This document shows, piece by piece, positions 28,941-36,578 of a stretch of DNA of 64,000 nucleotides (positions within the stretch are counted from its first letter, which is position 1; each line of letters begins with the position of its first letter). A program made the position numbers and the translations under genes. A model generated the notes under the pieces. It was not told where the DNA came from and searched no databases. It saw only the letters and a program-made list of their open reading frames with translations. This DNA is from Flavobacterium sp. J27 (lineage in GTDB: Bacteria > Bacteroidota > Bacteroidia > Flavobacteriales > Flavobacteriaceae): positions 7,183 to 71,182 of the forward strand of contig NZ_PJQW01000004.1 of NCBI RefSeq assembly GCF_004303025.1, given 5' to 3'.

Positions 28941-30920
28941 CTATTCTGAAAAAGGATTGTCGGTCAGCGCATTGAGAAAAGCAATTATATCTTTGATTTC
29001 TCTTTTGTTTAAGTGTAATTTTTCAGAAGGTAAAGTTTGATTAGGTAATTCATACGATAATCCCATTCCAGAAGCACCACCTTCATTATAAAAATCAATA
29101 ACTTCTTCTAAAGTTTTATAAGCTCCATTATGAAAATAGGGAGCTGTTAATTTTGTGTTTCTAACACTTGTGGTTTTAAAAGCATTTCTATAAATATCAA
29201 ATTTATCAGTATAGTGATTATTTTTAAATCTGCCTAAATCAGGATCAATTTCTCCATTTCTTGATGCAGTAAAAACACCTAATACTTCACTTTCATTTTC
29301 TCTATAAAGAGGCGGAACAAGTCCACTAAAAGTGGGTGGAAAATGACAAGTTGCACAATTGGCTTTTCCCATGAAAAGATTAAAACCTCTTTTAACTTCT
29401 TCTTTGATATTTTTTGTTTTACCAATGATATACTGATCAAACTCACTATTAAAAGAACGTAGCGAAATTACATAAGATGACAAAGCAGTAGCAAAATGAG
29501 AACGAGTTATCGTTTTGTCTTTAGTTTTTATGAGAGATTGAAAATAGGTTGTATATGTAGTGTCGAGATTAATTTTTGCGAGTATTTCAGTATAATTTGT
29601 ATTGAATTCTAGATGGTTTTCAATAACATGTTCAGCTTGTTCTTCTAAATCAAAGGCTCTTAAATCATAGAAAAAACGATCAGAAAAAACGGCGTTTATT
29701 AAAGTAGGAGAATTTCTGGAAACAGTTTTACCTTGGGTATTACTTAACGATTTTGGTAAACCATCAGTAAAAGCTAGTTTTGGATTATGACAACTGGCAC
29801 AACTAATTTTTCCAGAATTACTAAAATTGATATCATAGAAGATTTTTTTTCCTAATAATCGCAATGAATCATTATCATCATCTTCTTTTAACAAAGTGTA
29901 ATAGTATGGATTTAAAAAATTAGATGCAAAAATATTTTCACTCTTAGCATTCCAAGAAGGAATTTGTTTATATTTTTCAGAGGTTGATAAAATACCTAAT
30001 TCGTTTTGCAGCATTAAAATGTCTTTATACAATGGATTAATATATGCTGTTAAAAAATGTAAACGATTCAATTGATTGAAATTATTATTTTTTTCTAAAA
30101 ACTGAATGGCTTTTTCAAAAAGAATAATGGTAGATTGGTAGTTAGAGTTCCTTGTTTGTTTAATATAAAATAAAACTATTTCCTTTAAAGCATTTAATGA
30201 TGTATGGGCTTCTATTATTGCCTGCATAGAACCAGGTGTGTCAAAGCCAGTTATTCCTAATGAAAAGATGCGAATTAATTCTAATCTAATAGCTTCAAGA
30301 ATTTCGTAATCATAAAAATATTTTCGTTCATTAATAGCTTTTTGTAATGCACTAAAATCATTTTGTAATCTAAAAGTAAGTTGATTAATTAATTCCTTTT
30401 GAGTATTCACTTTTTCTGAGAATATGATTTCGTCTAAAACTTGAAGTCCTACAGGTTCTACAATTTCAGGTTTTCCTCTAAAATGATCTTTATCTCTATA
30501 ATCTAATGGAATTTTTTCAGTATATTCTTTTACGGAAGTGTTATAATAACTTTTTACTTTAAATTTTTCATCTATTGGATTTGGGTTGCTATGTTTAAAA
30601 GGAGGACCATTTATGTATTCTTTAACATGTTCCGGATAATAATATTCCAAAATAAATTCTATCTTTTTGTATGCTTTACGGGTTTTAGTAAGTTGTAATT
30701 GGAGCGTTTTTAAATTGATACTATCTTCTTTAAATTCTAATCCATTTTTGTGTAGTAGAGTAATTTCATTTTGTAATGCTGTTACATTTTGGATAATTAT
30801 TTCTTTTTGATTTTGAATCAAAATATAATCTTGTTTGTTATTAAAATCCAACATATCTGTATGAGGTAAAACAAATAAAATAAACAGGATGAAAAATATT
30901 GTAATTTTAAAAAAGGACAT
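28941..30920 (-). CDS. Di-haem cytochrome c peroxidase/MauG-family protein, downstream copy
   Basis: This 659-residue protein has an N-terminal signal/anchor (ITIFFILFILFVLPHT). Residues ~30-320 form an alpha-helical domain with 'TRKAYKKIEFILEYYYP', 'EPVGLQVLDEIIF' and 'GITGFDTPGS'; this may be an imelysin-like fold, but that is tentative. Residues ~340-659 form a di-haem peroxidase: CASCH (374-378, followed by NPKLAFTDG), CATCH (522-526) and the usual 'TKLTAPYFHNGAYKTLEEVIDFYNEGG'. Members reduce H2O2 or oxidise partner proteins in the periplasm. It is the second gene of a two-gene minus-strand unit, with 14 bases after its paralogue. The paralogue shares both domains, so the pair arose by duplication. 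The substrate is unknown. Confidence 0.88.
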   Translation of the reverse strand: MSFFKITIFFILFILFVLPHTDMLDFNNKQDYILIQNQKEIIIQNVTALQNEITLLHKNGLEFKEDSINLKTLQLQLTKTRKAYKKIEFILEYYYPEHVKEYINGPPFKHSNPNPIDEKFKVKSYYNTSVKEYTEKIPLDYRDKDHFRGKPEIVEPVGLQVLDEIIFSEKVNTQKELINQLTFRLQNDFSALQKAINERKYFYDYEILEAIRLELIRIFSLGITGFDTPGSMQAIIEAHTSLNALKEIVLFYIKQTRNSNYQSTIILFEKAIQFLEKNNNFNQLNRLHFLTAYINPLYKDILMLQNELGILSTSEKYKQIPSWNAKSENIFASNFLNPYYYTLLKEDDDNDSLRLLGKKIFYDINFSNSGKISCASCHNPKLAFTDGLPKSLSNTQGKTVSRNSPTLINAVFSDRFFYDLRAFDLEEQAEHVIENHLEFNTNYTEILAKINLDTTYTTYFQSLIKTKDKTITRSHFATALSSYVISLRSFNSEFDQYIIGKTKNIKEEVKRGFNLFMGKANCATCHFPPTFSGLVPPLYRENESEVLGVFTASRNGEIDPDLGRFKNNHYTDKFDIYRNAFKTTSVRNTKLTAPYFHNGAYKTLEEVIDFYNEGGASGMGLSYELPNQTLPSEKLHLNKREIKDIIAFLNALTDNPFSE

Positions 30921-30934
30921 GTTTGTATTTTAAT

Positions 30935-32791
30935 TTATGTTTTGTCTTTATTACTTATGCTATCTGATAAAGATTTTAAAAAAGCAATTAGTGCTTTTTT
31001 TTCATATTTTGAAAGGTATAATTTTTCAGGAGATAAAGTTTGATTTTTAACAGTATAACCTAAGCCTTCTCCACCACCTTCATTATAAAATTCTATGACT
31101 TCTTCTAGTGTTTTATAGGCACCATTATGGAAATAAGGGGCTGTAAATTCAATGTTTCTTAGGGTTGGAGTTTTAAAAGACTTTTCATAAATCCAAACAT
31201 TTTCATAAGACACCGTATTACCCATTCTACCCAGATCAGAATCAATAGTTTTATATACTGCATTAGGATTTTCCAAAACGCCTAAAATTTCACTTTCACT
31301 TTCGTTATAAAATGGAGGAACCAATCCCGAAAAAGTGGGTGCAAAATGACAAGTTGCACAATTGGCTTTTCCCATAAATAAATTAAATCCTTCTTTAATT
31401 TCTGATGGAACAGAAGTATTTTCTAATTTAATGTATTTATCGAAAGGACTATTAAAAGAATGTAAAGATAAAACATAAGAAGCCAATGCTTTTCTAAAGT
31501 TTTCTCTATTTAATAATGTTTTTCCGAATGCTTTTTTACTTTTTATTTGATATTCTTTTTTAGCGTTAAGTCTTTCTAAAATACTATTGTATGAAGTATT
31601 AAATTCATCGGAACTGAAGATCACATGTTCAATTTGTTGTTCTAAAGTAAAAGCGCGTAAATCGTAAAAAAACCGATCCGAATATACTGCATTCAATAAT
31701 GTTGGTGAATTTCTTACAACTGTTTTTCCTTGAATAGCACTTAATGATTTTTTATGACCATCTGTAAATGCTTTTTTTGGGTCATGACAAGATACACAAC
31801 TTAAACTACCATTATTGCTTAAAATAGTATCATAAAATAAATCTTTACCTAAAGATCGTATAGCCGTATTATCTTCTTCATCTTTAATTTCAGTAAAAAA
31901 ATATGGATTTAAAAAATCATTAGAAAAGAGAGAAGTACTTTTAGGGTTCCAAGCGGAAGTTGCTTTTATGATTTGTACATCCTCATTGTTGTTATATTGT
32001 TTTAGCAATTCTAATTCTTGGTATAATGGATTGAGAAATTCTTTAATAAAAGTAAATCTATCAAAATTCTCAAATGTATGTGTTTGGTTCAAAAAAGAAA
32101 TTGCATTTTCAAATAAGGGAAGAGTATTGTTTTGTTTGTACTCTTTTTTATCTATTAAAAACAACTTCATTGCTTCTAAAACAACTTTCGACTCATTAAT
32201 TCCATTTTGAGATCCTGGTGTGTCAAAACCTGTTATTCCTAATGATGCAATTCGTATCAATTCTAATTTCATCATTAAAGGTTGAATTGTAGATATCTTT
32301 GAAGTCGCTTTTATTCTATTGTATAACAACGAAAAATTGTTTTTAAGTTTGGTAGTTAGATAAGCAATTTCTTTTTTTGATGTGTTAGCTTCATTAGAAA
32401 AGATAAGTTCGTCTAAAATTTGTAACCCTTCTGGATTTATAACATTATGAGTTGTTCCAGTTTTTTCAACATGTAAAAGAGGAGCTCCATTAATCTTCGA
32501 TTTTATAAAATCACTGTAATAGTATGCTAAAATAAATTCTATTTTTTTATATGCTAATCGAGTTTTTGTAAAATGAAGCTGTAAAGATTCAATACTATCG
32601 TTATTATTCTTGTATCCTAATGCAATTGCTTCTAAATTAGTTATGGCATCTTGACATGAATCTAAATATATTTCAAATCTTTTAGAAATTATTAGATATT
32701 CAGATTGCTCTTCTTGATATCTAAACGAGTTTAGTAAGAAGAGGATAGAAAAAAAAGTGAAAATAAGTTTTAAACTATAACTAGATTTCAA
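30935..32791 (-). CDS. Di-haem cytochrome c peroxidase/MauG-family protein, upstream copy
   Basis: This 618-residue protein has an N-terminal hydrophobic segment (LKLIFTFFSILFLLNSF). The helical domain (~25-290) carries 'TRLAYKKIEFILAYYYS', 'NPEGLQILDELIF' and 'GITGFDTPGSQNG', as in the downstream copy. The peroxidase part has CVSCH (332-336, followed by DPKKAFTDG), CATCH (478-482) and 'EFTAPYFHNGAYKTLEEVIEFYNEGG'. Both haem sites are intact, so activity is plausible. The two copies keep nearly identical blocks (GFNLFMGKANCATCHF) but diverge in linkers. A -7 box lies 23 bases upstream of the ATG. What electron donor is used cannot be seen. Confidence 0.88.
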   Translation of the reverse strand: MKSSYSLKLIFTFFSILFLLNSFRYQEEQSEYLIISKRFEIYLDSCQDAITNLEAIALGYKNNNDSIESLQLHFTKTRLAYKKIEFILAYYYSDFIKSKINGAPLLHVEKTGTTHNVINPEGLQILDELIFSNEANTSKKEIAYLTTKLKNNFSLLYNRIKATSKISTIQPLMMKLELIRIASLGITGFDTPGSQNGINESKVVLEAMKLFLIDKKEYKQNNTLPLFENAISFLNQTHTFENFDRFTFIKEFLNPLYQELELLKQYNNNEDVQIIKATSAWNPKSTSLFSNDFLNPYFFTEIKDEEDNTAIRSLGKDLFYDTILSNNGSLSCVSCHDPKKAFTDGHKKSLSAIQGKTVVRNSPTLLNAVYSDRFFYDLRAFTLEQQIEHVIFSSDEFNTSYNSILERLNAKKEYQIKSKKAFGKTLLNRENFRKALASYVLSLHSFNSPFDKYIKLENTSVPSEIKEGFNLFMGKANCATCHFAPTFSGLVPPFYNESESEILGVLENPNAVYKTIDSDLGRMGNTVSYENVWIYEKSFKTPTLRNIEFTAPYFHNGAYKTLEEVIEFYNEGGGEGLGYTVKNQTLSPEKLYLSKYEKKALIAFLKSLSDSISNKDKT

Positions 32792-32813
32792 ATGTTTTTT
32801 TTAAAAGTATATA

Positions 32814-32821
32814 CAAAACTA
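32814..32821 (-). promoter_or_regulatory. -7 box (TAGTTTTG) of the peroxidase pair
   Basis: On the minus strand TAGTTTTG fits TAnnTTTG and lies 23 bases before the ATG at 32791. No clear -33 element was found. Confidence 0.4.
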
Positions 32822-32950
32822 AAGATCGAAAACTAACTGTATGTTATTATAGTATTACTAAAAATTTATATTATTTATTGAAATTGAAACATATAAAATT
32901 TTAACATAAGAAATCTTAGGAGATATAGTGCTTTAACTAGTTATAATAAG

Positions 32951-32976
32951 AGCCTGTATTTTTTACAGGCTTTTTG
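32951..32976 (+). terminator. Orphan plus-strand terminator at the island border
   Basis: AGCCTGTA / TACAGGCT followed by TTTTT on the plus strand. No plus-strand gene ends nearby. The stem matches the terminator at 18162. Confidence 0.65.
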
Positions 32977-33331
32977 TTGCATTAAATCGTTTATATGCTA
33001 TCTTCCAAAAAATCTACCTTCGTTTATATTCAGTTTTACATTCCATCCTTCACTAGGTTTTTATTCTAGATAGGTAAGATGAATTTTATAATTATTTGTT
33101 TTTCAGATGTTTATTTTTTATTGTTTACCTTTTGTCTACCTTTTTTAACAACATTTCTCATATCGTTTACTTAATGTATACATACTTTATCTTGAGGCTA
33201 TTTCTTACTATTTTATTTTTACCATTCAATAGTATTACATGAAAAATAATGAAAAAACACGTCTTCAAAGACGGATTTCTTGCCTTATTTTTTATAAAAA
33301 AACAGCAAACAAACAATTAAAAATAAAAATT

Positions 33332-35032
33332 ATGAAGCCTGAAACGAAGTATACTAAAAGTGGAGAAATTAATATTGCTTATCAAGTTTTTGGTTCAGGA
33401 CCGATTGACCTGGTTTATATCCCAGGATGGGTTTCAAATATCGATTTAATGTGGGCTTGTCCAGAATTGGTTCATTTTTTAGAGGAACTAGGAAAAATAG
33501 CAAGAGTTATTTTGTTTGACAAGCGTGGTACTGGGCTTTCCGATCGAGTTGTTGACTTTTCTACTTTAGATGAACGCATGGACGATATTAGAGCTGTTAT
33601 GGATACTGTTGGTTCTCAAAAAGCAGTTTTATTTGGTCATTCTGAAGGCGGCTCTGTATCGGCTTTGTTTGCTGCAACTTATCCAAATCGGACTATCTCC
33701 TTAATTACTTTTGGAATATTTGCTAAGCGCATGCGCGATTCTAATTATCCTTGGGCACCATCTACTGAAGAACGACAAAAGTTGTATGACATGATTGAAA
33801 ACAGTTGGTGTGGTGGAGAAATGCAATTGGAAACATTAGTACCTTCTAAGGCTAATGATAAGGAGTTTATGGATTGGTTGGCTAGCTACTTTAGATCTGG
33901 AGCAAGCCCTACAGCAGCAATGAAACTTACTAAAATGAATACAGAGGTTGATATTATTGATATTCTAGAATATATAAAAGTGCCTACTTTATTAATGCAA
34001 CGCACTCATGATATTGATGTGAAAATTGAGGAAGGAAAATTTATAGCTCAACATATTAGCGGTTCGAAGTTTGTTGAGTTTGATGGAGCTGATCACCTTT
34101 TTTGGGTTGGAAATACCCAAGAAGTTTTGGAAGAAATGAGAGGTTTTATTGGAAGTCTGCCCCCAGAAAAGACTACTAAAAAAGGACTTTTAACGGTCTT
34201 ATTTGGACAAATTGTATCTTCTTTAAAAGTAAACTTCAAATTTGATCTGATTACAGAATTTGTAGCCAATTATGGAGGAGCAGTTATTCATAAAGATAAG
34301 AACTGCTTTGCTGTGGTTTTCGAAGTTTCAGGTAAAGCCGTTCAATGTAGTATCGATTTACTGAAGACTTTACAAGATATGGAAATATCAGTAGCTATGG
34401 GAGTTTATGTAAAAGAAGGTTGTAAAGAAATCGATAATTGTATAGACGAAAAGGATAAGCATATGGTTACATCTATACTTTCTCAATTAAATCCGAATCA
34501 AATTCTAGTGACCCAAACAGTTAAACATTTACTATCAGGATCTGGGTTCAATTTCAAGCAAGATACATCTATACTTAATTACAAGTCCAATGATTTATGT
34601 AAATTATTCGATGTAACAAAAAAACCGAAATTAAAAACTCAAAATGAAATTACTAAACCTTATGTTTTTTGTCAGTATGATTCATTCTTAGAAGATGCTT
34701 TACAGATTATAGATAAACATTTAGAGAATGATGGTTTTGGTGTAGAAATGCTCAGTAGAGAAATGAGATTAGGGCAACGACAATTGCAACGAAAGATTAA
34801 AGAAACCACTAATAAATCACCTAATCAACTCATCACTTCTATTCGTCTAAAAAAAGCGAAAGAAGCTTTAATGACTTATAATTACACAGTTTCAGAAATA
34901 GCTTTTCAATTTGGATTTACTAGTCCTTCTTATTTTTCCAAATGTTTCAAAAAAGAATATGGTATTTGTCCTACTTCTGTATTGCAAAAGTTTGAAAATA
35001 AATTAGAAAGCCTTCAGTTCATGATGTCGTAA
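33332..35032 (+). CDS. Three-domain regulator: alpha/beta hydrolase + degenerate nucleotide cyclase + AraC HTH
   Basis: This is 566 residues with three domains. Residues 1-270 are an alpha/beta hydrolase: DLVYIPGWVSNIDLMW, DKRGTGLSDR, the nucleophile elbow GHSEGG with Ser104, and GADHLFWVG with the likely His. Residues ~285-440 align by eye with class III adenylate/guanylate cyclase domains (TVLFGQIVSS, 'GGAVIHKDKNCFAVVF', 'NPNQILVTQTVKHLLSGSG'). The metal-binding Asp of the FTDIV motif is replaced (FGQIV, Gln293), so catalysis is unlikely. Residues ~452-560 are an AraC-type double HTH ('LSREMRLGQRQLQRKIKE', 'VSEIAFQFGFTSPSYFSKCFKKEYG'). Hydrolase-cyclase fusions are known; the added DNA-binding domain makes this a plausible ligand- or quorum-type transcription factor. 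It precedes the eCIS genes by 108 bases on the same strand, so it probably controls them (inference). The ATG at 33332 is chosen because hydrolase homology starts there. Confidence 0.8.
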   Translation: MKPETKYTKSGEINIAYQVFGSGPIDLVYIPGWVSNIDLMWACPELVHFLEELGKIARVILFDKRGTGLSDRVVDFSTLDERMDDIRAVMDTVGSQKAVLFGHSEGGSVSALFAATYPNRTISLITFGIFAKRMRDSNYPWAPSTEERQKLYDMIENSWCGGEMQLETLVPSKANDKEFMDWLASYFRSGASPTAAMKLTKMNTEVDIIDILEYIKVPTLLMQRTHDIDVKIEEGKFIAQHISGSKFVEFDGADHLFWVGNTQEVLEEMRGFIGSLPPEKTTKKGLLTVLFGQIVSSLKVNFKFDLITEFVANYGGAVIHKDKNCFAVVFEVSGKAVQCSIDLLKTLQDMEISVAMGVYVKEGCKEIDNCIDEKDKHMVTSILSQLNPNQILVTQTVKHLLSGSGFNFKQDTSILNYKSNDLCKLFDVTKKPKLKTQNEITKPYVFCQYDSFLEDALQIIDKHLENDGFGVEMLSREMRLGQRQLQRKIKETTNKSPNQLITSIRLKKAKEALMTYNYTVSEIAFQFGFTSPSYFSKCFKKEYGICPTSVLQKFENKLESLQFMMS

Positions 35033-35082
35033 ATGTAATAGGATTATGCGGAATTATTACAGTAGATCGTAGAATTTACCTC

Positions 35083-35090
35083 TAATTTTG
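35083..35090 (+). promoter_or_regulatory. Possible -7 box (TAATTTTG) for the eCIS structural operon
   Basis: TAATTTTG fits TAnnTTTG and lies 50 bases before the first structural gene. No good TTG -33 element is present, which would fit a promoter needing an activator such as the AraC-type regulator just upstream. Confidence 0.35.
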
Positions 35091-35140
35091 ATCTTGTAAT
35101 ACTTGATATAAGGTATTCATTTTAATATAATTCAAACGCA

Positions 35141-35725
35141 ATGATTCATACCACTCTTGGCATCTTAAAAGATAAGCTTAACGAATATTTTGGATTAAAA
35201 ACTGAAGCAGAAAGCAATCTAATTAAGTTTATTGTCGCTAATAATAATGATCCTGTTACTTTTATTAATGATTCAGTAACTCCATTTTTGATTAACATTT
35301 CAGAAGACCGAAAGTTTAGAAATGCAGATATCTATTCGGGAAAGATTCAAAATGGGATACGTACGCAAGTAAATCCAGAAATAAGAATAGAACTTTTAGT
35401 TTTATTTGTCTCAAAATTTAACGATTATTCTCAATCTCTTAAATTTCTTTCTTATGTGATTAAGTTTTTTCAAGCAAACAGGGTTTTTACACAACAAAAT
35501 ACCCCAGAACTTTCTGATGAAAATATAGAAAAATTGACTATTGAACTTGTCACTCTTCCTCTTGAAGAGCAAAATCAAGTGTGGCATTCTTTAAATACCT
35601 CTTACTTACCTTCTGTTTTATACAGAGTACGTCTATTATCATTCCTAGATGATAGTACTATTGAGGCTGCTGGAGATCAGATACATAATTTGCAAATAAA
35701 TATAAAAGAAAAAACAGTAATATGA
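35141..35725 (+). CDS. eCIS cap/terminator protein (Afp16/Pvc16-like, DUF4255)
   Basis: This 194-residue protein has the DUF4255/Pvc16 N-terminal pattern: a helical start (MIHTTLGILKDKLNEYFGLK), a central beta segment ('PEIRIELLVLFVSKFNDY') and the characteristic 'LTIELVTLPLEEQNQVWHSL' followed by 'YLPSVLYRVRLLSF'. In Afp/PVC particles this protein ends tube and sheath growth at the distal end and sets the cap. Its stop codon overlaps the next start (ATGA, 4 bases), so the two are translationally coupled. In Bacteroidota eCIS the cap gene commonly leads the operon, as here, while in Afp it comes last. Confidence 0.85.
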   Translation: MIHTTLGILKDKLNEYFGLKTEAESNLIKFIVANNNDPVTFINDSVTPFLINISEDRKFRNADIYSGKIQNGIRTQVNPEIRIELLVLFVSKFNDYSQSLKFLSYVIKFFQANRVFTQQNTPELSDENIEKLTIELVTLPLEEQNQVWHSLNTSYLPSVLYRVRLLSFLDDSTIEAAGDQIHNLQINIKEKTVI

Positions 35726-36492
35726 GATATAGTGTTTGTTTTCAAATAGAAATTGTACATCCTTATTTTTCTGATAACGTCTCGGATCTCATTATTTTGC
35801 CAGATGCTGAAACAGCGCTGCTCTTAAGTAGTCGACGTTTTATCATAAAAAAAACAGCTAACGGAATAATGATTTTAAAAGTAGTTAATGAATCAGTTCT
35901 TACTGATGCTGTGTTAAAGGATTCTGTATTTGTTTTTACTATTTTTCCAACATCACATACTGTTAGAGAGTTTACAGACACTTCTATGGTTGAAATGGGC
36001 AACATGTTACTATTTTCTAATGAAGAATTAAGTAAAGGCGATTTAGAATTAACAAAGTTAGAAACCCGTCAAAAAGGATATTATCAAAATTTTCCTGCCT
36101 TAGCGAGAGTGGAAATAAAGGGAGAAGAAATTATCTCTCAATTAAACGGCTCTCCTCTTATGTATAAAGTTATTTTTCAATCAAAAGCAATCAAATGGAA
36201 ATACTATTTTGTTTCCCAATCTGAAGCAACTGATTTGACTATTACATCAAGAGAGGAGCAACTCAAATTTATTCAACTAGAAATTAAGGAAGATTTTTCA
36301 GATAAAATAGTCCAATCTCTAAGGTTGAATTTTAAAGAGACTCAAATAATAGTTTTTGAATCCAATCATAACATTCCCTACAGTAAAACACCTATAAAGA
36401 ATATAAATCTAAAACAAAATGGATTGATACTCATTAATCATTTACCAAACCCAGCTGTACAAGATAATGGTATTCAGATTATTCAAATTTAG
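35722..36492 (+). CDS. eCIS-associated protein of unknown function, coupled to cap gene
   Basis: This 256-residue protein has no signal peptide. It begins MRYSVCFQIEIVHPYFSDNV and is predominantly beta-rich ('FIIKKTANGIMILKVVNES', 'MYKVIFQSKAIKWKYYFVSQ'), with a C-terminal 'LNFKETQIIVFESNHNIPYSK'. I do not recognise the family. A 4-base ATGA overlap with the cap gene and its place before the sheath suggest a structural or assembly role, perhaps in the cap region. A two-component cap (cap plus adaptor) has been described for a Bacteroidota eCIS from Algoriphagus; this protein could be an equivalent, but that is inference from position only. Confidence 0.6.
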   Translation: MRYSVCFQIEIVHPYFSDNVSDLIILPDAETALLLSSRRFIIKKTANGIMILKVVNESVLTDAVLKDSVFVFTIFPTSHTVREFTDTSMVEMGNMLLFSNEELSKGDLELTKLETRQKGYYQNFPALARVEIKGEEIISQLNGSPLMYKVIFQSKAIKWKYYFVSQSEATDLTITSREEQLKFIQLEIKEDFSDKIVQSLRLNFKETQIIVFESNHNIPYSKTPIKNINLKQNGLILINHLPNPAVQDNGIQIIQI

Positions 36493-36578
36493 TAGGCTAT
36501 GAATACTTTAAAAGGAGTTTCAAATAATAAAAAGTCTTTAAAAATAAAATTGTAAACATTTAATAAACATTAATAAAT

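Larger units (their letters stand above)
32792..33331. other. Intergenic region upstream of the eCIS regulator
   Basis: About 540 bases without a convincing gene. It holds the peroxidase -7 box on the minus strand, an orphan plus-strand terminator at 32951 and a pyrimidine-rich stretch (about 33095-33180, TTGTTTACCTTTTGTCTACCTTTTTT-like). An in-frame ATG at 33239 could extend the regulator by 31 residues, but those residues are Lys/Arg-rich and not hydrolase-like. The left border of the eCIS island probably lies here. Confidence 0.5.

Noticed and set aside
33239..33331. N-terminal extension of the regulator from the ATG at 33239
   Set aside because: The extra 31 residues are Lys/Arg-rich and not hydrolase-like; homology begins at the ATG at 33332.
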